From CAJQQK01 sp963696075 (lineage in GTDB: Bacteria > Pseudomonadota > Alphaproteobacteria > Rhizobiales > Hyphomicrobiaceae), in contig CAVOJD010000006.1 in assembly GCA_963696075.1 (NCBI GenBank), forward strand, positions 310,001 through 374,000: a DNA stretch of 64,000 nucleotides, read 5' to 3'. The translations under genes were made by a program, and so were the position numbers. Below, piece by piece: positions 54,619-63,913 of this stretch (positions are counted from its first letter, which is position 1; each line of letters opens with the position of its first letter). A model generated the notes under the pieces. The model made no database searches. It was given only the letters and a program-made list of their open reading frames with translations, and was not told the origin of the DNA.

Positions 54619-55344
54619 TCAGTCTTCCCTGAGCAACCGCGTCGCCACGGGATAAAGCCCTTCGTGGCCCATCATGCACACGTTGAACCCGTCCTGCCCG
54701 AAGATCGGCAAGAACGCATCATCCAGCACGTTGAGCCCGCCCGTATAGGCACCGAACGCAGGCAGCACCAGACGTCGCCCGTTGCCCGCGAAACAGGGCC
54801 GCCTCAGCGTCGCGCCGTGAAGCGATATTTTCGCCGCCGGGTGGAGGTGGCCAGCGACTTCATGCGTGTGCGGTCCCGGCAGGGGGGCATGGCGAAACGT
54901 AATCCCGCCAACCGAAATCTCGTCGAGCATCGTGCCGCCGAGCCAATCCGGCAACTCGGGGTCGTGATTGCCCGTTATCCAGTACCAGTCGCGATCTTCC
55001 TGCAGGATCGTGAGGATCTCACGGTTCTCCGGCGACAACCGCGCCGGGCCCTGGGCGTCGTGAAAACTGTCGCCAAGCGCGATCACCGCGTCCGCCTCGA
55101 ATTTGTCGATCGCACCTGCCAACGCCACCAGCGTCTCACGCGTGTCGTACGGCGGCAGCAACTGCCCGCGCTGGGCGAAATGCGACCCCTTCTCGAGGTG
55201 CATGTCGCCAACCACCAGCAGCCCCTCGCCCGGCCAGTAGAGCGCGCCTGATTGATCAGCGATCATGTGCTGACCGCTGACGCTGATCCCCTGGGTATCG
55301 TACTCGCCGAGGTCGAACCGTTCCGGCTTCAGATCGAGCAGCAT
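54619..55344 (-). CDS. pdeM: Ligase-associated DNA damage response endonuclease
   Basis: 241 residues. It is a calcineurin-like metallophosphoesterase: VVGDMHLEKGSHFA (GDxH), VIALGDSFHDAQGP (GDxxHD-like), WYWITGNHDPELPDWLGG (GNHD), VAGHLHPAAK (GHxH) and a basic end. In many Alphaproteobacteria this gene directly follows lhr, a helicase, and is called ligase-associated together with ligD-like ligase genes, none of which is in this window. Here a dioxygenase gene and an lhr remnant separate the two. Confidence 0.92.
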   Translation of the reverse strand: MLLDLKPERFDLGEYDTQGISVSGQHMIADQSGALYWPGEGLLVVGDMHLEKGSHFAQRGQLLPPYDTRETLVALAGAIDKFEADAVIALGDSFHDAQGPARLSPENREILTILQEDRDWYWITGNHDPELPDWLGGTMLDEISVGGITFRHAPLPGPHTHEVAGHLHPAAKISLHGATLRRPCFAGNGRRLVLPAFGAYTGGLNVLDDAFLPIFGQDGFNVCMMGHEGLYPVATRLLRED

Positions 55345-55416
55345 GGGTAACCTGTCCCCGTCACAAGCGCCCGGGCCGAAATCATCCCTGTCAGCTGGGG
55401 CGCAATCTGAATGGCG

Positions 55417-55640
55417 TCAGTGCAGTTTACCGGGCGCATCCCCGGGAGGCGTCGAAGTCCCGCTCACGAGGTCGTCGAGCGCATCGCGCATCATATCGTC
55501 GGCAGATTGCGTCTAGACTGGCTCGCCTTCGATTTCAAGCAGCAGCGGCCCGGCGGGAGGCCCCAGCGGGAGGCAAGGCTCGAACCGCAACAGCATGCCT
55601 GATTCGCGCCCGGATGCGGGCCACAAACGCACCGGTCGCG
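55417..55640 (-). pseudogene. Decayed duplicate of the 3' end of lhr
   Basis: On the minus strand, just upstream of pdeM, the frame reads PLLLEIEGEPV, stop, then TQSADDMMRDALDDLVSG and TPPGDAPGKLH with stop at 55417. It aligns without gaps over 43 residues with the lhr C-terminus (PLLLEIGREPV...GDAAGKLH), 29 of them identical by my count, and the tail ends at the same codon. Further upstream GAFVARIRARIRH matches lhr GAFLARIRERIKH after a net 13-base indel. An in-frame stop and a frameshift mark it as non-functional. It explains most of the 377-bp gap between pdeM and the dioxygenase gene. Confidence 0.8.
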
Positions 55641-55721
55641 GGCTGCCGGGCAGGCCTGCGGCCACCACATGTGTCGGCCGGCTCGCGCGCCCACCTCACC
55701 CGCCAATCCAGACCCGCCGCC

Positions 55722-56573
55722 TCAAACCGGCCGATCACCCTCGATCGTGACCCGGTGCATGTGGCGGCGCTGGCCCTGATAATCGTTCAGTGCGAAATGC
55801 TGCGCGCAGCGGTTGTCCCAGACCGCCAGCGTCCCCGCCTGCCAGCGCAGCCGGCACTGGAATTCCGGGCGGACGCAATGATCGCTGAGGTAGTCGATCA
55901 GTGGGGCGCTCTCTTCCGCACTCATGTTTCTGAAACGCAGCGTATGCGCCCGGCTGATATAGAGCGCTTTCCGGCCTGTTTCCGGGTGCGTGCGCACGAT
56001 CGGATGCTCGGCTTCCATCGTCTCCGTCGCGACCACCGCCTTGCCCATTTCACCGAGCTGGGCGATCTGGTTCGCCCGCCCGCCCTGGTAGAGCTTATCG
56101 GAATTGAAGACGCCGACGAGACCGTCGATCATCTCCTTCATGCCCGTCGAGAGCGTCTCGTAGGCCTTGTAGGTGTTCGAGAACATCGTATCCCCGCCGA
56201 CCTCCGGCACCTCGACAGCATAGAGCAGCGTGCCGAGATCCGGCCGCTCCTTGTAGGCGGTGTCTGAATGCCACGTCCCCCCGAAAACCTTCTTGTCATC
56301 GGGCGAGCGGATCAGCGCATTGACCTCGGGGAAACCGTCCAGGCCCTTGAGGAAGGGATAGATCGCCGGCTTGCCGAAATGATTGGCGAGGCGCACCTGC
56401 GTTTCCGGCGTAATGTCCTGATCGCGGAAGTAGATCATCAAGTGGTCGAGAAACGCCTGGTGAATGTCTTTCAACTGCTCATTGGCGAGAGGTCTCGCAA
56501 GATCCACTCCAATGATTTCAGCGCCCATGGCTCCCGCCAGCGGCTTGACCTCAATTGATCCGTAGTCGCGCAT
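55722..56573 (-). CDS. TauD-family Fe(II)/2-oxoglutarate dioxygenase
   Basis: 283 residues from ATG 56573; upstream extension of the frame has no homology. The iron ligands are His102 and Asp104 (FGGTWHSDTAYKERPD) and His259 (DNRCAQHFALNDYQGQ). Arg270 or Arg274 would bind 2-oxoglutarate. Family substrates include taurine, alkylsulfonates, 2,4-D and quaternary amines, and the specificity is not clear. It lies between lhr and pdeM on the same strand, which is not a usual place, and is bordered by a duplicated lhr end, so it may have been brought in by recombination. Confidence 0.9.
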   Translation of the reverse strand: MRDYGSIEVKPLAGAMGAEIIGVDLARPLANEQLKDIHQAFLDHLMIYFRDQDITPETQVRLANHFGKPAIYPFLKGLDGFPEVNALIRSPDDKKVFGGTWHSDTAYKERPDLGTLLYAVEVPEVGGDTMFSNTYKAYETLSTGMKEMIDGLVGVFNSDKLYQGGRANQIAQLGEMGKAVVATETMEAEHPIVRTHPETGRKALYISRAHTLRFRNMSAEESAPLIDYLSDHCVRPEFQCRLRWQAGTLAVWDNRCAQHFALNDYQGQRRHMHRVTIEGDRPV

Positions 56574-56769
56574 CGCTTTTGCCCCATGCGAAATGCAAGC
56601 CCCGGCCAGCCGTCGGCCGCCGTCATCAAACCCGACGATTAGAGCACACGAGCCAACGGCTTTGCGACCCGCATGGCGATGATTGCGCGCCGGCGGCTGG
56701 ACATGAGCTTTGCCTGGCCGAGACGCGCGGTGAGGACCGTAACGGCAAACGGGGCGACCGGGATCGGCG

Positions 56770-59367
56770 TCAGTGCAATTTGCCGGCCGCATCCCCCGAA
56801 GGCGTCGACATCTCGCTCAGGAAGTCTGCGAGCGCATCGCGCATCAAGTCGTCGCCCGTCTGCCCGGAGACCGGCTCGCGCCCGATTTCAAGCAGCAGCG
56901 GCACGGCAAGCGGGGAAACGCGAGCCAGATCGACATGCTTGATGCGTTCCCGGATGCGGGCCAGGAAGGCGCCCAATCGCTGGATGTCGAGCAGCCCCGC
57001 AGCCGTATCGACCCACGCCGCCTCAAGCAGAATGTGGCCGGGATCGTGCTTCTTGAGCACGTCATAGATGAGGTCCGATGAGGCCGTCATCTGCCGCCCG
57101 CTTTTCTCGCGGCCTGGATGGCGCCGTTCGATCAGGCCTGCAATGATGGCACACATCCGAAAGGTGCGTTTCATCAGGTGCGATTCGGAAAGCCACGCAT
57201 CGAGATCGTCCCCCAGCATGTCCTGTTCGAACAGTTGATCGAGCGACACATCCCCCGCCTCGATCGCAGCCCCAACGTCCCGCCCGCACCAGATCGCCAT
57301 GCCGTAGTCGTTGCCAACGAACCCCAGCGGCCTCAGCCCCGCCCGTTGCAAGCGCCGCGTGAGCAGCATGCCAAGCGTCTGGTGCGCCAGCCGCCCCTCG
57401 AAGGGATAGCACACGATATAATGGCGCCCCGCCCGCGGGAACGTCTCGACCAGGAGGTCGTCGCTGGACGGCAACAGTGAGTTCGCTGCCTGCAGCCCAA
57501 GCCACTCGCGCACGGGAAGCGGCAGGCCCGACCAGCTCTCCGGATCGGCAAGCATCGCCCGCACCCGGCCCGCAAGATGCGTCGAAAGCGGGAATTTACC
57601 GCCCGGATAGGATGGGATCGCGGGGTCCTTTGCCGTCGTGCGCGACACAAACCCCTCGTTGCCAACGAGCCCCTCGAAGCGCAGCACCTGGCCGCCGAAA
57701 ACGAACGTATCGCCGACCTTGAGCTCGCCGACGAAATATTCATCGAGTTCGCCGATCACCTTGCCCCCGGTCAGCAGTTTGGCACGACCACCCCCGCCGC
57801 CGCGGCGCGGCCTGATCAGCCGGATCTTGATGTAGGGCTGTTCCACGATCGTGCCGGAGTTGAGCCGGTGCTGCTGCGCGAGCCTTGGGTGCGCGACCCG
57901 GTATCGCCCGTCCGCCTGCTGTATCAGCCGGGCATAGCGGTCATATGCCTTCAGCGCATAGCCACCGGTCGCAACGAACTCGACAACGCGCTCGAACGTC
58001 CTTGGCCTGAGCCCGGCATAGGCGGCAGCCGTGCGCACTTCCTCATAGAGCGCCTTTGCATCGAAAGGTCCCGCGCTTGCCGTCGCCATCACATGCTGGG
58101 CAAGCACATCAAGCGCGCCGGTCCGGTTGAGAACGGCATCCTGGCTGCCCGCCCGCGCGGCATCGAGCGCCGCCCGGCATTCCAGCACCTCGAACCGGTT
58201 GGAGGGCACCAGCAGCGCCTTCGAAGGTTCGTCGAGCCGGTGATTCGACCGTCCGATCCGCTGCAGCAGCCGGCTCGCCCCCTTCGGCGCGCCGACGTTG
58301 ATGACGAGGTCGATATCCCCCCAGTCGATGCCGAGATCCAGCGTCGACGTGGCCACCACCGCCTTGAGCTGGCCTGCCGCCATCGCCGCCTCCACCCGCC
58401 GGCGCTGGCCCGCATCAAGCGATCCGTGATGCAACGCGATCGGCAGATCGTCCTCATTGATCCGCCACAGCTCCTGGAACATCATTTCCGCCTGGCTGCG
58501 CGTATTGACGAACACCAGCGACAGCCGGTGCGCCTTGATCGCCTCATACATCCGCCCCACCGCATACCGCGCCGTGTGGCCGGCCCACGGCAGCGGGTCG
58601 TCACCTTCGAGGATTTCGATGTCGGGCTCGACCCCGCCCTGCACGGTGACGAGGTCGGCAAGCGCGATGTAATCATCCGGCGCGCGCTGTGGGCTGAGAA
58701 ACGCGCGCAGTTCACTCGGCCGCGCAACCGTTGCCGAAAGTCCGGTCAGGCGCACCCCGGGCGCAATCGCGCGCAGCCGTGCGAGGCCAAGCGCCAGCAG
58801 GTCGCCGCGTTTGGATGGCGCCAGCGCATGCAACTCATCAAGCACGACCTGGCGCAGGTTCTTGAACAGCCACGCCCCGTCTTCATGTGCCAGCAGCAGC
58901 GCGAGCTGTTCCGGCGTCGTCAGCAGGATATGCGGCGGTTTCGTGCGTTGACGCTGGCGTTTCGCCGACGAGGTATCGCCGCTGCGCGTCTCGATCGTAA
59001 TGTCGAGCCCCATCTCCTCGACCGGCGTCGTCAGATTGCGGTGGATGTCGACAGCGAGCGCCTTGAGCGGTGAGATGTAGAGCGTGTGAAGGCCCGAACC
59101 CTGCCGCGGCGCGGCATAGTCTTCAGCCGTCAATTCGATCAGGCTCGGCAGGAAGCCGGCAAGCGTCTTGCCCGCCCCCGTCGGCGCGATCAGCAGCGTG
59201 TCATGGCCCGCCTGAGCCCGTGCAATCAAGCTCAGTTGATGCGCCCTGGGCTGCCACCCGCGCCCGGCAAACCAGTCCGCGATCGGCCCCGGCAACGCCG
59301 GCCCGCCGCCATCCGCGCCACTTGCCGCGTCACTTGGCCTTACGTTTCCTCGCGCACGCCGCGCCAT
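56770..59367 (-). CDS. Ligase-associated DNA damage response DEXH-box helicase (Lhr-like)
   Basis: 865 residues. It is a superfamily 2 helicase of the Lhr type: LLIAPTGAGKTLAGFLPSLI (Walker A), YISPLKALAVDIHRN (motif Ia), QVVLDELHALAPSKRGDLLA (DELH box), RLTGLSATVARPSELR (motif III), VVATSTLDLGIDWGDIDLVI (motif V) and RLLQRIGRSNHR (motif VI). The C-terminal 500 residues are the WH/DUF4145-like Lhr core seen in this shorter subfamily. In operons with pdeM and an ATP-dependent ligase it is thought to act in repair of damaged DNA ends. The real 3' end here has a decayed duplicate 1.35 kb downstream. Confidence 0.93.
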   Translation of the reverse strand: MARRARGNVRPSDAASGADGGGPALPGPIADWFAGRGWQPRAHQLSLIARAQAGHDTLLIAPTGAGKTLAGFLPSLIELTAEDYAAPRQGSGLHTLYISPLKALAVDIHRNLTTPVEEMGLDITIETRSGDTSSAKRQRQRTKPPHILLTTPEQLALLLAHEDGAWLFKNLRQVVLDELHALAPSKRGDLLALGLARLRAIAPGVRLTGLSATVARPSELRAFLSPQRAPDDYIALADLVTVQGGVEPDIEILEGDDPLPWAGHTARYAVGRMYEAIKAHRLSLVFVNTRSQAEMMFQELWRINEDDLPIALHHGSLDAGQRRRVEAAMAAGQLKAVVATSTLDLGIDWGDIDLVINVGAPKGASRLLQRIGRSNHRLDEPSKALLVPSNRFEVLECRAALDAARAGSQDAVLNRTGALDVLAQHVMATASAGPFDAKALYEEVRTAAAYAGLRPRTFERVVEFVATGGYALKAYDRYARLIQQADGRYRVAHPRLAQQHRLNSGTIVEQPYIKIRLIRPRRGGGGGRAKLLTGGKVIGELDEYFVGELKVGDTFVFGGQVLRFEGLVGNEGFVSRTTAKDPAIPSYPGGKFPLSTHLAGRVRAMLADPESWSGLPLPVREWLGLQAANSLLPSSDDLLVETFPRAGRHYIVCYPFEGRLAHQTLGMLLTRRLQRAGLRPLGFVGNDYGMAIWCGRDVGAAIEAGDVSLDQLFEQDMLGDDLDAWLSESHLMKRTFRMCAIIAGLIERRHPGREKSGRQMTASSDLIYDVLKKHDPGHILLEAAWVDTAAGLLDIQRLGAFLARIRERIKHVDLARVSPLAVPLLLEIGREPVSGQTGDDLMRDALADFLSEMSTPSGDAAGKLH

Positions 59368-59527
59368 TGTCTCGACCAGACCTTTCCTGCCCCGTCACCG
59401 CATATAGGATTTCCGCACCCTTGCACCAACGCCGATCCGGCTCATAGGGTATTCTGAAAGTCGTCAGATACCCCCGCGCTCAGATACGCCCGTGCAATGC
59501 GCTGGTCAGTTGGGACACCGCAGTGTG

Positions 59528-60763
59528 ATGAAAGACCGTCTCCACTTCCTCTTCCTGAACGTCGGTCACTTCCTCGACCACCTGTTCATGCTGGTATTCG
59601 CCACCGTCGCAGCTCTGGCCCTGATCAGCGAATGGGGCATGTCGTATGCGGAACTCGTGCCCTACGCGACGCCGGGTTTCATCGCCTTCGGTCTGTTTTC
59701 TCTGCCCGCCGGCTGGCTCGCCGACCGCTGGAGCCGGGAAGGCATGATGACGATCTTCTTCATCGGCGCCGGCCTCGCATCCCTCGCCACCTCGTTTGCC
59801 GACGGTCCCCTCCAGGTTGCCATCGGCCTCTTCGCCGTCGGCATTTTCGCCGCCATCTACCACCCCGTCGGCCTTGCCATGGTCGCGCGCGGCGGCGCGC
59901 GGATGGGCCACGACATCGCCGTGAACGGGGTCTGGGGCAATCTCGGCGTCGGCAGCGCTGCATTGCTCACGGGTGCCTTGATCGACACGGCAGGCTGGCG
60001 CGCTGCCTTCTGGGTGCCGGGCCTCATCTCGATCGCGATCGGCCTCGCCTACGCCTGGCACTTCTCGGACCGCTTCTCGACCCGCAACGCCGCCTCCGCC
60101 ACGAAGCCGGCGCCCGCCGCCGGTGGCGCCGCTGCCGAGGCAGCCGCCACGACCGCCGAATGGCGCGCCATGTTGATCCGCGTCACCGCGATCATTTTCT
60201 TCACCACCGCCGTCTCCAGCATCATCTTCCAGGGCACCACCTTCGCCCTGCCCAAGGTCTTCGAGGAACGCCTCGGCGGTATCGCCGGCAGCGCCACGGT
60301 CATCGGCTGGCTCGCCTTCATCGTTTTCGCCATCGCCTCGATGGCCCAACTTGTCGTCGGCAACCTGCTCGACCGCTACGGACCGCGCCTCGTCTTTTCC
60401 GGCGTCGCCATCATCCAGATCATTTTCTTCCTGATGATGCCGGGCCTCAGCGATTGGCCGGCCCTCCTGGTCGCGCTTTGCTTCATGCTCGGCGCCTTCG
60501 GCCAGATCCCGATCAATGACTACATGATCGGCCGCATGGCGAAATCAGAGCTGCGGGCCTCGATCTACGGCACCCGCTATATCGTCTCCTTCGCCGTTCT
60601 CGCAGCCGTCCTGCCTCTGATTGCCTATGTCCACGCCAACTGGGGCTTCGATGCGCTGTTCCACATCCTCGCGGCGGCCGCGACAGCCATCCTGATGGCC
60701 GTGATGCTGCTGCCGGGCCGCCTCCCCGCTCCCGCGCCGGAGACCACCGTCGCGGCCGAATGA
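59528..60763 (+). CDS. MFS transporter
   Basis: 411 residues from ATG 59528. Twelve membrane segments are evident, with a cytoplasmic loop of about 40 residues rich in Ala and Pro between the halves (SATKPAPAAGGAAAEAAATT). The loop 2-3 motif of the major facilitator family is PAGWLADRWSREGMM, and its counterpart in the second half is VGNLLDRYGPRLVF. FLNVGHFLDHLFMLVFATVA is TM1, with charged residues (H, D) that suggest an exporter of the FSR/YhfC-like kind. The substrate is unknown. It is divergent from lhr at 160 bases and 259 bases before the DUF262 gene. Confidence 0.9.
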   Translation: MKDRLHFLFLNVGHFLDHLFMLVFATVAALALISEWGMSYAELVPYATPGFIAFGLFSLPAGWLADRWSREGMMTIFFIGAGLASLATSFADGPLQVAIGLFAVGIFAAIYHPVGLAMVARGGARMGHDIAVNGVWGNLGVGSAALLTGALIDTAGWRAAFWVPGLISIAIGLAYAWHFSDRFSTRNAASATKPAPAAGGAAAEAAATTAEWRAMLIRVTAIIFFTTAVSSIIFQGTTFALPKVFEERLGGIAGSATVIGWLAFIVFAIASMAQLVVGNLLDRYGPRLVFSGVAIIQIIFFLMMPGLSDWPALLVALCFMLGAFGQIPINDYMIGRMAKSELRASIYGTRYIVSFAVLAAVLPLIAYVHANWGFDALFHILAAAATAILMAVMLLPGRLPAPAPETTVAAE

Positions 60764-61022
60764 TCGAGTCAGTCGATCGTGTAAAGTGCTGCAACCGTAA
60801 AGATAGATATTTCGTTTCGCGCGGTTTAGTTGTGCTCAGCCTCGATCTACTCATGCAACAGCTCTCGCGGTAGCTTGGGGGAGCCAACCGAGACCGAAGC
60901 AACCGAGATCAAAGCAGGTGCCGCCACGGGCGGTGCCGATGGTTTGCCGGACGTGGCGCGCCTGACGCGATTGGCATCGCTCGCACCCCCCGTCCCGCCT
61001 CAACGAATGACCCGGCGAGTTC

Positions 61023-62717
61023 ATGCCCGACGACGCAAGGCAGAGTATCTCATCCCCTCCGACAGCCGGCCTCTTCGTCCAGTTTCGAACGGTCGAAGAA
61101 CTGTTCGGCACGTCCTACGCGTTCCATTTGCCCTGGTTCCAGCGCGCCTATGCGTGGGGCGAAGAGCACGCCCATCGCTTCCTCGCCGACATCATCAGGG
61201 CCCAGCGTGATGGCCGTCCCCGCTACCTCCTCGGCCACATCTTCCTGGCCGATCATGGCGCAAGCCATCGCCACACCATCGTCGACGGCCAGCAGCGCTG
61301 CTTCACCCTCACCATCCTGTTTGCGCTCCTGCGCCACCGCGCCCCGGGTCCCGACCTCCGCACCCGCCTCGACAAGCTGATCGCGCTGTCCTGGGATGGC
61401 GACACCTTTGGCGCCTACCGCCTCGCCCCTCAGCCCTCGGTGGCGAATTTCCTGCGCGACACCATTCAGGCGCCAGGCGCGATCGCGACCGAACCCGGCG
61501 ATCTCGCCGCCTCCGAGGTTGAGGCGAATATCATTCAGAACCGCAACCGCCTCGCCAGTCTCCTCGATGAATTCGAGGCCGACGGCGGCAACCTCGCCGA
61601 TCTGATCGATTTCCTGCTGACCTGCTGCCTGGTCGTCCTCCATGTCGTCGAAGACGAAGACGAAGCCTGGGAAATGCTGCGCATCCAGGAGGTGACGGGG
61701 CTCCCCTTCCACGATGCCGCGCGCACGAAGATCACCTTGATCGAGGCGATGCCGCGCGACGAGCGTGAGGCGGCCGCCGCGTTGTGGGACCAGTGCCAGG
61801 CAAGCCTCGGCAACGACGGCATGCAGGAATTGACCGTCCACCTCCGCGACCTCTCCGGCCGCCAGCGCTCATCACAACCGCTTGAGAAGGATATCGCCAC
61901 CCGCTATCGCCTTGACGTGCGCGGGCTGGACTTCATGCGCGACGATCTCGTGCCGGCCGCCGAACGCCTCGCGGCCCTCAAGTCGGGCAACATCGGCCCG
62001 GATCAAGACCACGACGTGATCGCGCGGGCAATCCGCCACATGGAGTGGACCGGCCATAACCAGTGGTGCGTGCCGGCCCTGCGCTGGCTCGCCCGCCGCG
62101 GCGGCGATCATCCCGAAACGGCACGCTTCTTCGCGCTGCTCGCCCGCAAGGTTTGGCTGCAACGCATATGCGCCGTCGACGGCGTCGAGCACCGCCGCCG
62201 CGCCATCGCGCTCGCCACCGAAATCGCCGATGGCGCCGCCCTCGAAGACATGCGCGAATTCGCCGTCGCCCCCCAGATCCGTCGCCGCGCCTATCTCAAC
62301 CTCACCAGCCGCACCTTCTACGACAAGCGCTATTGCCGCCCCTTGCTCCGCTTTTTGAGCGACCTCCTGGGCGAGGACCCCGGCGACATTGACGGCTATC
62401 GCGTCACCATCGAGCACGTTTTGCCGCAACGCCCCCAAAAGGCCTCGCGGTGGCGCAAGGACTTCCCCCGCCCGGAAGACGTCAGCGCCTATGCCCATCG
62501 TCTCGGCAATCTGGTTTTTCTGTCGTATGACGACAATCAGGTCGTCGCCAACGAGGACTTCGACTTCAAGCGCGGCGCCCTTCTCCGGTCCGGTTTCCGC
62601 CTCTCCGCCGACGCCGCCAGCGAGGCGGCATGGACGCGCGAGACAATCGAGCGGCGAACACGTCATTTCGCCAACGTCATTTTCAACTACTGGGACATCG
62701 ATCCGGGACCGGCCTGA
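61023..62717 (+). CDS. GmrSD-like single-chain nuclease (DUF262 + DUF1524)
   Basis: 564 residues from ATG 61023. The N-terminal DUF262 (GmrS/ParB-like NTPase) domain is defined by IPWFQRAYAW-like LPWFQRAYAWGEEHAHRFLA and the hallmark DGQQR at residues 88-92. The middle is helical. The C-terminal DUF1524 is an HNH nuclease: VTIEHVLPQRPQ (Glu464-His465), RLGNLVFLSYDDNQ (Asn496) and VANEDFDFKRG. GmrSD-type proteins are type IV restriction enzymes that cut DNA with modified (glucosylated hydroxymethyl) cytosine; related chains serve other anti-phage systems. All key motifs are intact. No partner restriction genes are adjacent. Confidence 0.88.
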   Translation: MPDDARQSISSPPTAGLFVQFRTVEELFGTSYAFHLPWFQRAYAWGEEHAHRFLADIIRAQRDGRPRYLLGHIFLADHGASHRHTIVDGQQRCFTLTILFALLRHRAPGPDLRTRLDKLIALSWDGDTFGAYRLAPQPSVANFLRDTIQAPGAIATEPGDLAASEVEANIIQNRNRLASLLDEFEADGGNLADLIDFLLTCCLVVLHVVEDEDEAWEMLRIQEVTGLPFHDAARTKITLIEAMPRDEREAAAALWDQCQASLGNDGMQELTVHLRDLSGRQRSSQPLEKDIATRYRLDVRGLDFMRDDLVPAAERLAALKSGNIGPDQDHDVIARAIRHMEWTGHNQWCVPALRWLARRGGDHPETARFFALLARKVWLQRICAVDGVEHRRRAIALATEIADGAALEDMREFAVAPQIRRRAYLNLTSRTFYDKRYCRPLLRFLSDLLGEDPGDIDGYRVTIEHVLPQRPQKASRWRKDFPRPEDVSAYAHRLGNLVFLSYDDNQVVANEDFDFKRGALLRSGFRLSADAASEAAWTRETIERRTRHFANVIFNYWDIDPGPA

Positions 62718-62838
62718 GACGGGCGATCGCCTGATCCGCTGCCTGTGGCCAAACGACCGGACGTCCGGGCTCGCCTCGGCACCGTCATATGGGCTATCAA
62801 GGTCCAAACACTCAAATCGATGCGAGACGAAGACCGCC

Positions 62839-63261
62839 ATGCCCGAAACGCTCAATCCAGCCCAGGCCTTGATCTACGCCATGTTCACGACGTCGGCGGC
62901 CGACAATTCCATGAACGATGCCGAAATGCGCCGCATCGGCTCGACCGTCCGCAACCTGCCCGCGTTCCGCGACTACGATGAGAACGACCTCATCGAAGAG
63001 GCCAAGCGCTGGGGTGTGATCGCCTCCGGACCGGACGGCCTGACCACCATCCTCACGATGATCCGTGAGGCCGTCCCCGACAACCTGCGCGAGACCGCCT
63101 ACATTCTGGCCGCCGAAATTGCAGCCTCGGATTTGCGCTCGCGTCCTGAGGAGCGCCGCTTCCTCGAACTGCTGGCCCAGGCCCTCGAACTCGACGCGCT
63201 GACCGTCGCAGCACTCCAGCGCGCAGCCCTTGCCCGCCATCAACAAGTTCTCGATTCCTGA
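62839..63261 (+). CDS. TerB-like tellurite-resistance domain protein
   Basis: 140 residues from ATG 62839. It is all helical with the TerB pattern: LIYAMFTTSAADNSMNDAEM (acidic metal-binding helix), RRIGSTVRNLPAFRDYDEND and SDLRSRPEERRFLELLAQAL. TerB-family domains bind Ca2+ or other divalent ions and appear in tellurite resistance operons and, as single proteins, widely in Hyphomicrobiales, with unknown function. It lies 121 bases after the DUF262 gene on the same strand. Co-transcription is possible. Confidence 0.82.
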   Translation: MPETLNPAQALIYAMFTTSAADNSMNDAEMRRIGSTVRNLPAFRDYDENDLIEEAKRWGVIASGPDGLTTILTMIREAVPDNLRETAYILAAEIAASDLRSRPEERRFLELLAQALELDALTVAALQRAALARHQQVLDS

Positions 63262-63352
63262 GACACGGCCGCCACTGATCCGCCACCACCCACCTGAGAT
63301 GGTTGCGAATGCGCCTCGTCGCGCGGCGCCTCATGATTTTTTCAGGGGCGTG

Positions 63353-63913
63353 TCAGTGGCTGGGCAGCGGTGGTGGTCGCACGGCGGCGCTGGCCGGTAG
63401 CGGCGGTGGTCCGCCGGACGGCTTGGCGTTTTCCCGCTCGCCCGGCGCGACCTGCCTGAGGTAGACGGCAGCCTCACGGGTCGCATTGTGGTCGGTGACG
63501 GCCCGAACATCATCAGGTCCATCAACGGAAGCGGCCACGAGATCGTCAACGAACGCCATGGCGCCGGCTTCCACGTCAGCCGTTTCCTGATTTCGCTGCG
63601 ACTTCAGCCGGCGAAGATAAAGCGCCGTCAGGCTTGGCGTTTCAACGGCTCCGCTCGCTGTGCGGGCAATCGGCGTGACGCCTTGCGTCTGCTCTGCGCG
63701 AGGGATGTCGTCCCGCGCTTCGCCGGGAACAGTGCGCTGCGACCGTGACCACAGAAAATCGATCGTGCCGGCCACGGTCCATTCCCCGAGCCGGTCATGC
63801 CAAAGCCAGTCATCCGGGCCAATCTCTTCCGCCTTGATCGACCGCGCCAGATCCTGATTGCTCAGCGGACCGGCCGGCCCGGTCTCCTTCCAGACATACC
63901 ACGCTGCCACCAC
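63353..63913 (-). CDS. GYF_2-domain protein
   Basis: About 186 residues from GTG 63913, with GAGG nearby; GTG 63910 and GTG 63970 are alternatives. The N-terminal 50 residues are a GYF_2 (DUF4339) domain, WYVWKETGPAGPLSNQDLAR and EIGPDDWLWHDRLGEWTVAG, a small fold thought to bind proline-rich or membrane-associated partners. The remainder is low-complexity and ends in a proline-rich tail (SGGPPPLPASAAVRPPPLPS) which could be its own ligand. Function unknown. It is convergent with the TerB gene. Confidence 0.65.
   Translation of the reverse strand: MVAAWYVWKETGPAGPLSNQDLARSIKAEEIGPDDWLWHDRLGEWTVAGTIDFLWSRSQRTVPGEARDDIPRAEQTQGVTPIARTASGAVETPSLTALYLRRLKSQRNQETADVEAGAMAFVDDLVAASVDGPDDVRAVTDHNATREAAVYLRQVAPGERENAKPSGGPPPLPASAAVRPPPLPSH

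Noticed and set aside
57577..59073. Long plus-strand frame opposite the Lhr-like helicase
   Set aside because: Antisense shadow; the helicase motifs are on the minus strand.
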